In this document: one piece after another, positions 37,164 through 45,531 of the stretch
Numbering within the stretch: the first letter of the stretch is position 1
Layout: every line of letters begins with the position of its first letter
NCBI GenBank assembly: GCA_938082505.1
Contig: CALLLH010000031.1
Location: 1-55,502, forward strand
Length of the DNA: 55,502 bases
DNA from: an uncultured Flavobacteriales bacterium
GTDB lineage: Bacteria; Bacteroidota; Bacteroidia; Flavobacteriales_D; Sanyastnellaceae
Direction of reading: 5' to 3'
Program-made: the position numbers and the translations under genes
The notes under the pieces: model-generated
Database searches by the model: none
What the model was told of the DNA's origin: nothing
Seen by the model: only the letters and a program-made list of their open reading frames with translations

Positions 37164-37784
37164 TCAGTTGCCCACCACGACCTTGGCGAACCGGAGTACG
37201 CTGTCGTGCAGTTTGTATCCAGGCTCCACGACGTCCACGACCTTGCCTTTCATTTCGTCTGATGGCGCTGGAATCTGGGTAATGGCCTCGTGCAGATCCG
37301 TGTCGAATGCTGCTCCCTTGGCCTCCATGCGCTGCAGGCCCTTGGCCTCGAGGATGCCCTTCATCTTCTGTCCGATGAGCGTGTAGCCCTCCTTGATTCG
37401 CTCCGGATCCTCCCGCTCACCGGCGGCAGCGGCACGCTCGAAATCGTCCAGCACGGGGAGCATGGCCTCGATCAGTTCGCGGCCGGCGCTGCGCACCAGA
37501 TCACCGCGCTCGCGCATCGTGCGCTTCCTGAAGTTGTCAAATTCCGCGTACAACCGCAGGTATTTGTCCCGCCACTCCTCGGACTCCTCACCGGTGGCCT
37601 GGGCAGAACCCATGGCCTCATCCTCCGTCACAACCCCTGGTTCCTGGCCACTCTGGCCTTCCGCATTCTCAGCTTCCTGTTCTTCCGCGGTTCCAGCTCC
37701 AGCCTCGGGCTGCCCAGCGTTATCGCGAGCATCCGTTTCGTCGGCACGGACCGTCTCTTCCTCGTTCATGGGTTCCTGCATCAT
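37164..37784 (-). CDS. grpE: Nucleotide exchange factor GrpE
   Basis: Start at ATG 37782-37784 ([20 protein letters not shown]); 206 residues. A long acidic Glu/Ala/Gln N-terminal stretch (1-85) is followed by the coiled coil with [20 protein letters not shown] and the C-terminal beta head [20 protein letters not shown]. Releases ADP from DnaK. In operon with dnaJ. No CIRCE element is seen upstream; the region instead contains a cluster of TGTCAG hexamers. Confidence 0.96.
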   Translation of the reverse strand: MMQEPMNEEETVRADETDARDNAGQPEAGAGTAEEQEAENAEGQSGQEPGVVTEDEAMGSAQATGEESEEWRDKYLRLYAEFDNFRKRTMRERGDLVRSAGRELIEAMLPVLDDFERAAAAGEREDPERIKEGYTLIGQKMKGILEAKGLQRMEAKGAAFDTDLHEAITQIPAPSDEMKGKVVDVVEPGYKLHDSVLRFAKVVVGN

Positions 37785-37846
37785 GGGTCTGCGAATTTGA
37801 GCCGCAGAACGCAATCCGCGTGCCACTCCACGGCCTCACGACATCG

Positions 37847-37904
37847 TGTCAGGCCCTCTTGCGGGTTGTCAGTCGAAACGGTGCGGTCCTGACAGTTCTG
37901 TCAG
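37847..37904. promoter_or_regulatory. Cluster of four TGTCAG hexamers upstream of grpE, with a perfect palindrome
   Basis: TGTCAG at 37847-37852 and 37867-37872, its complement CTGACA at 37889-37894, and TGTCAG at 37899-37904. The last two form the palindrome CTGACAG-TT-CTGTCAG (37889-37904), which overlaps the tlpA stop codon. They lie 63-120 bp upstream of the grpE start. This could be an operator, but no regulator is known for it. Confidence 0.4.
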
Positions 37905-38443
37905 AGCCGGGCGACGTGCTGGTCGATCTGGATATGGAGCTCCATGCCCCTGAGGTTCTTGGCCACGATGATGCCGTTCTCATCGACGAGAAAACTCATG
38001 GGAATGCTGCTGACTCCATACAGAGCCGCGGCCTCACTGTCCCACCCCGCAAGGTCGCTTCCATGCCAATCCCAATCGAGCTGGTCCTGCTTCACTGCCC
38101 TCTCCCAACTGTCCTGCTTGCGGTCCAGGGATACACTCGCAATGGTGAAGCCCTCGGCCGTCTTGAACTTGGCCTTGCGGTATTTTTTGTAGGCGTTGAC
38201 CACATTGGGATTCTCCCTGCGGCACGGTCCGCACCAGCTGGCCCAGAAATCCACCAGGACCAATTGTCCGCGCAGGTCGCTCAACTTGATCTGTTCTCCG
38301 TCCAATGACTTGAGCACGAGTTCGGGCGCCAGATCTCCAACACCCGTTCCGATCCTCGGATCCTGGGCTTGGGCAAAAGACGTGGAGAGCAGGAAACCCA
38401 CCACCATTGCGGCGGTGAACAATGGGGTTGTAAGCGCTTTCAT
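37901..38443 (-). CDS. TlpA-like periplasmic thioredoxin-fold protein
   Basis: 180 residues. Signal peptide MKALTTPLFTAAMVVGFLLS with likely cleavage after AQA. The thioredoxin fold carries the active-site motif WASWCGPCRRENPN and the cis-proline region VSSIPMSFLVDENG. A reductant/disulfide protein of the TlpA/ResA type acting in the periplasm; partners are not apparent nearby. A TAACTTTA octamer eight bases before the ATG (38452-38459, minus) may be its -7 element, so it need not depend on the murA promoter 42 bp upstream. Confidence 0.92.
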   Translation of the reverse strand: MKALTTPLFTAAMVVGFLLSTSFAQAQDPRIGTGVGDLAPELVLKSLDGEQIKLSDLRGQLVLVDFWASWCGPCRRENPNVVNAYKKYRKAKFKTAEGFTIASVSLDRKQDSWERAVKQDQLDWDWHGSDLAGWDSEAAALYGVSSIPMSFLVDENGIIVAKNLRGMELHIQIDQHVARL

Positions 38444-38485
38444 GTTGGACCTAAAGTTAAGGTTGGAACGGAGGGCAAGACCGAT

Positions 38486-39799
38486 TCAGTCTGCCAAACG
38501 TTCAATTTGCGCCCCGAGGGCGCGCAGACGGTGTTCGATATACTGGTAACCCCGGTCGATCTGACCGATGTTGTGGATGGTCGAGCGGCCCTCTGCTGAC
38601 AGCGCTGCAATCAAGAGGGAGACCCCCGCCCGGATGTCCGGAGAAGTCATGGTGACCCCGCGCAATGGTGTCTTCCGGTCGAGCCCGATGACCGTTGCCC
38701 GGTGGGGGTCGCACAGGATGATCTGGGCCCCCATGTCAATGAGCTTGTCCACGAAGAACAACCGGCTCTCGAACATTTTCTGGTGCACCAGTACACTTCC
38801 GCGGGCCTGGGTCGCGGTCACCAGCAGGATGGACAGCAGGTCTGGCGTGAAACCGGGCCACGGGGCGTCCGCCACTGTCAGGATCGACCCATCGATGAAC
38901 GTATCGATTTCATAGTGGTCCTGGGCTGGAACATGGAGGTCATCCCCCCTGCGCTCAATGCCGATGCCCATGCGCTCGAAGACCCTCGGAATCTGGCCGA
39001 GGTCATCCCAACTGACGTCCTTGATGGTCACTTCTCCCCGCGTCATAGCAGCCAGGCCGATGAAGCTGCCGATTTCGATCATGTCGGGCAGGCACCGATG
39101 GTCGCACCCCCCGAGAGAATCGACGCCCTCAATGGTGAGCAAGTTGGACCCCACCCCGGAGATCCTGCCTCCCATTCGGTTGATCATCTTGCACAACTGC
39201 TGCAGATAGGGTTCGCAGGCGGCATTGTAGATGGTGGTGGTGCCCTTTGCGAGGGCGGCTGCCATCACGATGTTGGCCGTACCCGTCACCGAAGCCTCGT
39301 CGAGGAGCATGTCGGCTCCGCTCAGTCCATCGGGTGCTTCCGCCTTGAAGAAGGTCTCTCCCGAGTCGTAGCTGAAGTTGGCCCCCAGGTTCTCGAAACC
39401 GATGAAGTGGGTGTCCATCCTGCGCCGGCCGATCTTGTCTCCGCCCGGCTTCGGGATGTAGCCCTTTCCGAATCGGGACAGCAGGGGCCCCATGACCATA
39501 ACGGAACCCCTCAGGGACTGGCCTTTCTCCCTGAATTCAGGACTGTCGAGGTATTCCAGGTTGACCGCATCGGCCTGGAACCTGAATGTCCCTGCATCCA
39601 CCTTTTCCACCTTGACTCCCATGGAGGAGAGCAGATCGATGAGCCGGTTGACATCGACGATGTCCGGCAGATTCGCGATGGTCACCGGCTCCGAGGTGAG
39701 CAACACGGCACACACTACCTGTAGCGCCTCGTTCTTGGCTCCCTGTGGGGTAATGGATCCGTTGAGGGGGTGTCCTCCTTCTATGACGAAAGTGCCCAT
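38486..39799 (-). CDS. murA: UDP-N-acetylglucosamine 1-carboxyvinyltransferase with Asp in place of the catalytic Cys
   Basis: 437 residues; first committed step of peptidoglycan precursor synthesis (transfer of enolpyruvate to UDP-GlcNAc). N-terminal GGHPLNGSITPQGAKNEALQ supplies the Lys/Asn pair, and the mobile loop reads GYIPKPGGDKIGRRRMDTH. The loop residue that is Cys-115 in Escherichia coli is Asp-121 here (codon at 39437-39439). Asp-type MurA enzymes are active but not alkylated by fosfomycin. The murA-DUF4290 neighbourhood is common in Bacteroidota. The 106-bp gap to DUF4290 (39800-39905) holds nothing I can recognise. Confidence 0.96.
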   Translation of the reverse strand: MGTFVIEGGHPLNGSITPQGAKNEALQVVCAVLLTSEPVTIANLPDIVDVNRLIDLLSSMGVKVEKVDAGTFRFQADAVNLEYLDSPEFREKGQSLRGSVMVMGPLLSRFGKGYIPKPGGDKIGRRRMDTHFIGFENLGANFSYDSGETFFKAEAPDGLSGADMLLDEASVTGTANIVMAAALAKGTTTIYNAACEPYLQQLCKMINRMGGRISGVGSNLLTIEGVDSLGGCDHRCLPDMIEIGSFIGLAAMTRGEVTIKDVSWDDLGQIPRVFERMGIGIERRGDDLHVPAQDHYEIDTFIDGSILTVADAPWPGFTPDLLSILLVTATQARGSVLVHQKMFESRLFFVDKLIDMGAQIILCDPHRATVIGLDRKTPLRGVTMTSPDIRAGVSLLIAALSAEGRSTIHNIGQIDRGYQYIEHRLRALGAQIERLAD

Positions 39800-39905
39800 G
39801 GCGTTCTTTTGGTTCGAACGTCAATTTGGGCCACACCTTGCCCCGCTCACCGTGGCTTTCAGGTTCTTTTCGACAAGGGGACGGGGACCTTTCGCGACCG
39901 GGGGG

Positions 39906-40550
39906 TCAGCGCTTGCGCTTGCCACCCCCGCGGCTGCGGAAGTTGTTGGAGGTCTTCCGCTTGCTCTTCAGGATCTCGCTGGAGGACATCAGGTCGATTT
40001 CCGCCGGCACATCCAATGCGCCCCCGGACATTTCCCGCAATTGGGCCCTGATCAGCGGATCCTCCACTGCTCCCTTGTTCCACGTCAGGTACTGACGCTT
40101 GAGGAGGTTGGCGATCATCATGGACAGCGCATTGCGCTCTTCTCCCTCAGGCATGGCCTTGGCCTTCTCGATCAGCTCCTCGGCGAGCCTGCCGTAAAAA
40201 GAGGGGCGCTTTGACATCTGGGTGTAGGTCAGGCGCTCTGGACCCGGATCTTCCTCAGGCCGGGCCGGCGGGGGGAAGGGGCCCTCGATGTCCAACTCCC
40301 AATTGGCCATCACATGAAGGTGTCCCCAAAGTTTCTCCTCGTGGTCCACCATCTCCTTCGAACCCGGCACCAACGTCCGCATCACGCTGACGATGGCCGT
40401 GGCACACCGGGTCCGCTCCTCGCGGTCCTCGATGGTGAGGCAATGAGCAATGAGCTCGTGGACGACCCTGCCGTACTCGGGAATTGCGATGTCCGTTCGG
40501 CGGCTGTTGTAGGTCAATCCCTCGAAAGCCGTGGCTGTGGTTGGGGGCAT
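39906..40550 (-). CDS. DUF4290 family protein
   Basis: 214 residues, starting MPPTTATAFEGLTYNSRRTD. A mainly helical cytoplasmic protein with PEYGRVVHELIAHCLTIEDR, VDHEEKLWGHLHVMANWELD and NALSMMIANLLKRQYLTWNK, ending in a strongly basic tail (KSKRKTSNNFRSRGGGKRKR). The family is confined to Bacteroidota as far as I know and has no assigned function; its steady neighbour is murA, which suggests a link to cell-wall synthesis. The basic tail hints at nucleic acid or ribosome contact, an inference only. Confidence 0.88.
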   Translation of the reverse strand: MPPTTATAFEGLTYNSRRTDIAIPEYGRVVHELIAHCLTIEDREERTRCATAIVSVMRTLVPGSKEMVDHEEKLWGHLHVMANWELDIEGPFPPPARPEEDPGPERLTYTQMSKRPSFYGRLAEELIEKAKAMPEGEERNALSMMIANLLKRQYLTWNKGAVEDPLIRAQLREMSGGALDVPAEIDLMSSSEILKSKRKTSNNFRSRGGGKRKR

Positions 40551-40590
40551 GCTATGCTGATTTGAGACAGGAAAAAGGCTCCCTGTCGTT

Positions 40591-41430
40591 TCAGCGCTTC
40601 TTCAGGATCTCAGTCCCGGCGCCGAAATTGGCGAAATACTCACCACGTGCAAGATAGCGCAATGTCGCTTCCCTACCTACCCCGCTGAGGACAACCGTAC
40701 CGAAGGCATCCACCAGCTCATATTGGGTCGTGGCGGAAAAAGTGAGCACCTGTGCCTTGGGTTCGTACTCCATCGTCACCTCTGGAACATCCCCTTTGAA
40801 GCGCGCCTCTCCCTTCACGGCCAAGGTGCCATCCGGCGCCAGGTGGGTCAGACGAAGCAGGTTCTCTCCACGGATGGGCTGTATCCGCGCGTTGTAGAAT
40901 TGCTCCTCGGGTCCTCCACGTCCATCCATGCGGACCAAGTCCACCCATTTGCCCCACTTGAACTGTTGCAATACAAAGGGCATGCGGCCGTGCTCGTCAA
41001 CCGTGGTCCAGGAGACTTCACCGCTGGACGCTGCTTGAAAGTCCACCAACTGGAAGCCCGGCGATGGCTGGATCACTTCCGGATTCAGGATGCGCGGTGC
41101 ACAACCGCTGCGGTGCTTGAGCCGCACCGAGACGCCTTTGCCAAGGGGAAGGCCCAGTGAACCCAGGTCCACTTCAAAGGCGTGAGAGTTGACCTCATCG
41201 GCCGTGACGAGCCCATTGACCCGCACCTCATAGCAACAAAAACCGACGCCGTCGGCACTGGGCTCGTTCACCACCAGCAGGTTCTCTCCCTGGTAGAGCC
41301 CCCCCAGCTCGATGGACTGCTGACCTGACATGACGCCGGTACCGGCACTCCATGTGAGCATCCCGAGGAATGACAGCAAGCACTTGGCCATGGTCCGGCC
41401 TTCCGGTCGGAAAATCATCCGAAGGTTCAT
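40591..41430 (-). CDS. Secreted protein of unknown function, possibly with a short sorting-like end
   Basis: 279 residues from ATG 41428-41430; an internal ATG (41389-41391) would give a cleaner signal peptide (MAKCLLSFLGMLTWSAGTGV). The upstream start is preferred because TAGTTTCG ends four bases before it. The mature part is mostly beta, with two cysteines together (GFCCYEVRVNG). The last 45 residues (TTQYELVDAFGTVVLSGVGR, ending EILKKR) resemble the closing strand pattern of a Por-type tail, but the match is weak. It is divergent from a histidine kinase gene. Function unknown. Confidence 0.7.
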   Translation of the reverse strand: MNLRMIFRPEGRTMAKCLLSFLGMLTWSAGTGVMSGQQSIELGGLYQGENLLVVNEPSADGVGFCCYEVRVNGLVTADEVNSHAFEVDLGSLGLPLGKGVSVRLKHRSGCAPRILNPEVIQPSPGFQLVDFQAASSGEVSWTTVDEHGRMPFVLQQFKWGKWVDLVRMDGRGGPEEQFYNARIQPIRGENLLRLTHLAPDGTLAVKGEARFKGDVPEVTMEYEPKAQVLTFSATTQYELVDAFGTVVLSGVGREATLRYLARGEYFANFGAGTEILKKR

Positions 41431-41434
41431 GTGT

Positions 41435-41442
41435 CGAAACTA
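41435..41442 (-). promoter_or_regulatory. -7-like element of the secreted-protein gene
   Basis: Minus strand TAGTTTCG from 41442 to 41435, four bases before the ATG at 41430. No TTG is found at the expected distance, so this rests on the -7 match and its position only. Confidence 0.45.
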
Positions 41443-41479
41443 CATCAACTCACCTAATTGAGCCGCTGATGTTCAGAAC

Positions 41480-41507
41480 TTGGACTGTCGGAATGCCCCT
41501 AAACTTG
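41480..41507 (+). promoter_or_regulatory. Promoter of the histidine kinase-response regulator pair
   Basis: TTG at 41480-41482, a 17-base spacer and TAAACTTG at 41500-41507. The predicted start of transcription is at or next to the GTG codon at 41513. The TTG at 41480 could be mistaken for a start codon in the same frame; it is better explained as the -33 element. Confidence 0.65.
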
Positions 41508-41512
41508 CAATC

Positions 41513-42796
41513 GTGTCCAGGCATCGCATCCGACTGCTCATCCTCACCGGATTGTTCTCCATTGGGGGAACGCTCGTCCTGCAGCTCAATTGGCTGCGAC
41601 AGGCCGTCGACCTCCACGAGCGCGAGTTCAGCGACAGGGTGGTCACCGCCATGACGGAAGTCGTGGATCGGATCCAGTCCATGCGGGGAGACAGCACGCT
41701 GGTGGAACCGGTGCAGCAGGCTTCTTCGAATTATTTCGTGGCCAATCTGAACGACACCCTGCACCCCTTTCTGCTGGAGGCCCTGCTCAGGGAATCCTTC
41801 GAGGGCGCAGCGCTCTCCACGGATTTCGAGTATGCCATCTACGATTGTTTCAGCGACAGCATCCTCTATGGTGGCCGGGTCGGAGAGCCTTCAGACCAGG
41901 ATGCTCCATCGCCCCGATTCGATCGGGACGGACATTATTTCGGCATCCGGTTTCCTGACCGCCGGGGCGACATGATCATGTCGCTTGACCGTTGGGTCAT
42001 GGCGAGCATCCTGCAACTGCTCGTCCTCGGGACCTTTGTCTACACCATCGTCATCGTTTTGCGCCAGAAGCGCCTCTCCGAAGTCCGCCAGGATTTCATC
42101 AACAACATGACGCATGAGTTCAAGACCCCCATCGCCTCCATCGATTCCGGGGTTCAACTCCTGCAGCGTGAGGAGATCGGTTCCGACCCCACAGCGAGGT
42201 CGCGTTATCTGGACCTCATCCTATCCGAGAACCGGCGGATGAGAAGGCAGGTCGAAAAGGTGATGGAAATCGCCACTTTGGATGGCCCCAGTCAGCCCTT
42301 GAGCCCCGAGCGGTTCGATGTCCTCGATTGGATCGGGTCCAGCGTCGCCGCCTTCCAGCCTTCGATTGAATTGAGGAATGGGGATATTTCAATCGATGCG
42401 GACCGGGCCTCATGGACGGGCTCCATGGGGGACCAGCCGAGCATTCTCGGCGACCGCACCCACCTCGACGGCGTACTGAGCAACCTGCTGGACAATGCCC
42501 TCCGCTATTCGGGCGAAAGCCCCCCACGCATCAACGTGAGCGTATCGGTGATTTCGGGATCCAAGCCCCTTTGGCGCATTGCGGTCACGGACCATGGCAT
42601 CGGCATTCCCAAGGAACATCAGGAGCGCATTTTCGAGCGGTTCCATCGTGTTCCCACCGGCAACCGCCATGACGTCAAGGGATTCGGCCTGGGCCTGCAT
42701 TACGTGCGCACCATTGTCCATGCCCATGGTGGCCGCGTGTCCTGCACCAGCGAGCCGGGACGGGGCAGTACGTTCACCATCCTCATTCCGACCTGA
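41513..42796 (+). CDS. Sensor histidine kinase
   Basis: Start chosen at GTG 41513 (VSRHRIRLLILTGLFSIGG), 427 residues. TM1 about 8-27, periplasmic sensor region about 28-162 without a recognised domain, TM2 about 163-186. The DHp helix has the H box NNMTHEFKTPIASI (phospho-acceptor His-201). The ATPase domain has the N box LSNLLDNALRYS and the G boxes TDHGIGIP and GFGLGLHYV. It would phosphorylate the OmpR-type regulator encoded 4 bp downstream. The layout is like the RprX/RprY pair of Bacteroides, but identity is not established. Confidence 0.93.
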   Translation: MSRHRIRLLILTGLFSIGGTLVLQLNWLRQAVDLHEREFSDRVVTAMTEVVDRIQSMRGDSTLVEPVQQASSNYFVANLNDTLHPFLLEALLRESFEGAALSTDFEYAIYDCFSDSILYGGRVGEPSDQDAPSPRFDRDGHYFGIRFPDRRGDMIMSLDRWVMASILQLLVLGTFVYTIVIVLRQKRLSEVRQDFINNMTHEFKTPIASIDSGVQLLQREEIGSDPTARSRYLDLILSENRRMRRQVEKVMEIATLDGPSQPLSPERFDVLDWIGSSVAAFQPSIELRNGDISIDADRASWTGSMGDQPSILGDRTHLDGVLSNLLDNALRYSGESPPRINVSVSVISGSKPLWRIAVTDHGIGIPKEHQERIFERFHRVPTGNRHDVKGFGLGLHYVRTIVHAHGGRVSCTSEPGRGSTFTILIPT

Positions 42797-42800
42797 CCGC

Positions 42801-43526
42801 ATGGATGCCCGTCCCCCCCATGTGCTCATCGTCGAGGATGACCCCTCGTTGGGCCTGCTCCTGCATGATCTGCTGCGCCTCGATGGATTCAAGGCCACAC
42901 TCGTGAGGGATGGCCGCGAGGTCCTGCCGACCTGGCATGCGGGACAATTCGACCTGGCCCTGCTCGATGTCATGCTGCCGGGACGGGACGGATTCGAATT
43001 GACGCAGGATCTGCGCACCTTGTCTCCCGGACTTCCCATCGTCCTGCTGACGGCGCGCGACCGGGTGGAGGACCGCGTCCACGGCCTCAAGTGCGGAGCG
43101 GACGATTACGTGATCAAACCGTTCGACAACGAAGAATTGCTCCTGCGCCTTCGCTCGGTCCTCAAGCGGCAGCAACCCGGAAATTCGGGGCCGCTGGTCT
43201 TGACGGTCGGTCAGCTGGCCTACCACCCTGAATCCTACGAAATCAAGTGGCCTGAAGGAGAAAGAAGGCTGACCCCCAAGGAAGGAGATGTACTCAAGCT
43301 CTTGATGCAACGGGCGGGCCGCACCACGGAACGGGACCTCATCTGCCGGCTGATCTGGGGTGAATCCGGGTATTTCGTCGGAAGAAGCCTCGATGTCTAC
43401 ATCACCAGGCTTCGGAAGATCCTGAAGGCCGATCCCGACGTCCGTCTCGAGACCATCCACGGCGTGGGGTTCCGCCTGGAGGGTCCCAGCACAGGGGGGG
43501 GTCAATCGCAGAACGAACCGAAATAG
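42801..43526 (+). CDS. OmpR/PhoB family response regulator
   Basis: The frame is open upstream inside the kinase gene; the real start is ATG 42801 (MDARPPHVLIVEDDPSLGLL), 241 residues. Receiver domain 1-120 with Asp-56 in LLDVMLPG, Thr in VLLTARD and Lys in VIKPFDN. The winged-helix DNA-binding domain (about 135-230) has RRLTPKEGDVLKLLMQRAG and GRSLDVYITRLRKIL. Four bases separate it from the kinase. Its last 25 bp overlap the end of the convergent arylsulfotransferase-like gene. Confidence 0.95.
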   Translation: MDARPPHVLIVEDDPSLGLLLHDLLRLDGFKATLVRDGREVLPTWHAGQFDLALLDVMLPGRDGFELTQDLRTLSPGLPIVLLTARDRVEDRVHGLKCGADDYVIKPFDNEELLLRLRSVLKRQQPGNSGPLVLTVGQLAYHPESYEIKWPEGERRLTPKEGDVLKLLMQRAGRTTERDLICRLIWGESGYFVGRSLDVYITRLRKILKADPDVRLETIHGVGFRLEGPSTGGGQSQNEPK

Positions 43527-45487
43527 GTCAGCAGCTGCAGGACATCCGAAATGCCCACGATGCCGTCTCCATCGAGGTCCATGGGACAGGCATCATCGGA
43601 ACCGAAAGTGCACGTACCGTCGTCGAAGAAGGCCGATGGATTGTAGTTGTCGGCCTGTGGCAGGGTACAGCCGTTCCAGGATCCTCCACCACAGCGGCTG
43701 TCATCCTCCGAGAAGGGACTGAACGCCGGGTCGTCTGGATCGGTGCAGCCGGGACAGGCGTTGCTTTCCAATCCGAAGCATGACCGCTGTTCCTCGATGG
43801 CGCCACCGACGGGCCAAGTGAGGGACAGGGACCGCTGCACCGGATCCACCACCCCATCCGCCACGAATTGATAGGTCCACGCGCCGTTGGCCAGCAGCAA
43901 TTCGCCCGTCCACGTGCCGAATCCGCCGGAGCTCATCTGGAGCGCGTCGGCTCCGACCTGGATCTCCATGCCGTCGGGCAGGCTGTCCATCAGGGTGGCA
44001 TCGACCCTGAACGGCACGGCATATTGACAGGACCCGTCGTCGACATCGGACAGGGCACAGGGGTCGAAATTCACGGCAATGGGGTCTGAACATCCCACCG
44101 GCGCATCCGCATTGGGCGCGATGCCCTCACAATGGCAATCGGCATCGATGATGTCCGCCACCGTGCATGGATTCCCGTCGTCACAAGGTGTGCCCGGCAA
44201 CGTGCACGGACCGTCAATCGCCGCATCCGGGTTGAAATCGCAGGCGGTCTCATCCCGACATCCCTGGATCACGGGAAGCGCTCCCGATGCGATTTTTCGG
44301 GCCCTGTAGGAGAAGTGATTGGACGGGAAATAAACACCGCCGATCAGTTGGCCATCCGCGTCATATTCCGTTACCATCCCCCCCCCGAATTGCTGGGATG
44401 ATCCCGTGCCCCAACCGATCAGTGTGCCTCCGCCCACAAGCCGCTGAATGCTGCCTTGCGAGGAAGCGTAGTTCCCATTCGGATGGATCCACTCCTCCAC
44501 CTGGGTCACGGTGCCGGATTCAAAATCGAGCAGGTATTCCACCCCCCGAGAAATGGGGGGCTGTTTGTCCGTGCCGTTGTCAAACAGCAGCAACCGGTTG
44601 TCATCCAGCATCTGGGCATCGTGAGGGTGCTTGAACTCGGTGCCCTGGTCAGCAAATTCGAAATCCGAAAATGGCCCGCCGCAGGCCCAGACAATCAATC
44701 CCGTCGATTTGCTGATCCTGACCACGAGGTCCATGTTGCGGAGACACAGCAGGACATCTCCGTTGTCCAAAGTCTGGAAGGCGTTGTGGTGATAGGGGTC
44801 CAACAAGGAGGAATTCCAGTTGCAATGGGTACACCACGTGGGCGGAATGTGGTCCGAGGCCCGCCAGAACCAGGTGACGTTCCCGACGCTGTCCTGCTCC
44901 TGGAGGAGGCAATCAATGATGGAGCGGTTGGGATTGGCGGGGTCCGGTACGCTGTCTGCCACATTGGCGACCACGATTTCCTGGCCGAGCAGCAACGACC
45001 GGCCTTCCCCGAGCAACTCCAAATCATGGTAGTCAGGGTCGGCCCCAATGAAGTCCAAGGTCGAGGTCACCTGGAGCGAGCTGTCCAGGATCTCCCACAA
45101 TCCGTTCTGGGTCCAATACCAGGCCAGCCTGCCATCGGGATGCAGGTCGAAATTGAATCCGCGGAATGGATTCAATTCATTGTGCACCGCCTCACCGGAG
45201 GAAGCCACGATGATGGGGAAGGTCAAATTGGAGCTGAAACGGGGTGCGGCGATGATGTACCCGTCTGAAAACGCGTCCCCCATGCCGGGCTCGAACAACA
45301 CATCCAGGTCGATTCCCGTTGACGTCTGCGCTCCCGACGGATTCGGAGAAAAAACGCCCACCCACAACATCGTCACCATCCACCACACACATGGAGACAA
45401 CTTTCGGCCACCGGCGACAAGGCAATGCGCACCTGTTGCACCTTGCCTGTCGCAGCCCTGTCGTTGACGTTGGTGCTGTCTCCACAT
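43502..45487 (-). CDS. Secreted arylsulfotransferase-like protein with modular C-terminus
   Basis: Start taken at ATG 45485-45487 (661 residues); the frame allows a TTG at 45517. A hydrophobic stretch after a long basic N-terminus (WWMVTMLWVGVFSPNPSGAQ) looks like a signal peptide. Residues about 55-390 match the ASST propeller: DYHDLELLGEGRSLLLG, LDPYHHNAFQTLDNGDVLLC and EFKHPHDAQMLDDNRLLLFD. Then come GCTDxxACNYxPDA-like modules (for example CRDETACDFNPDA and CTLPQADNYNPSA). The end is a single EF-hand-like loop, DLDGDGIVGISDVLQLLTYF, two residues short of a final Cys-Asp. The sulfotransferase activity is not certain, as the family is broad. Confidence 0.78.
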   Translation of the reverse strand: MWRQHQRQRQGCDRQGATGAHCLVAGGRKLSPCVWWMVTMLWVGVFSPNPSGAQTSTGIDLDVLFEPGMGDAFSDGYIIAAPRFSSNLTFPIIVASSGEAVHNELNPFRGFNFDLHPDGRLAWYWTQNGLWEILDSSLQVTSTLDFIGADPDYHDLELLGEGRSLLLGQEIVVANVADSVPDPANPNRSIIDCLLQEQDSVGNVTWFWRASDHIPPTWCTHCNWNSSLLDPYHHNAFQTLDNGDVLLCLRNMDLVVRISKSTGLIVWACGGPFSDFEFADQGTEFKHPHDAQMLDDNRLLLFDNGTDKQPPISRGVEYLLDFESGTVTQVEEWIHPNGNYASSQGSIQRLVGGGTLIGWGTGSSQQFGGGMVTEYDADGQLIGGVYFPSNHFSYRARKIASGALPVIQGCRDETACDFNPDAAIDGPCTLPGTPCDDGNPCTVADIIDADCHCEGIAPNADAPVGCSDPIAVNFDPCALSDVDDGSCQYAVPFRVDATLMDSLPDGMEIQVGADALQMSSGGFGTWTGELLLANGAWTYQFVADGVVDPVQRSLSLTWPVGGAIEEQRSCFGLESNACPGCTDPDDPAFSPFSEDDSRCGGGSWNGCTLPQADNYNPSAFFDDGTCTFGSDDACPMDLDGDGIVGISDVLQLLTYFGSFCD

Positions 45488-45531
45488 TGCTCTGAACCTC
45501 TCTTCATTAAAATACAACTTTTTATCGACAA

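Noticed and set aside
32771-37784. Treating the ABC-ppx genes as a resistance island
   Set aside because: Composition and overlaps are continuous with dnaJ/grpE, and no mobile-element trace flanks them; it looks like an ordinary chromosomal operon.
42579-42800. Upstream extension of the response regulator inside the kinase gene
   Set aside because: The kinase ATPase motifs are read there in another frame, and the receiver domain starts normally at ATG 42801.
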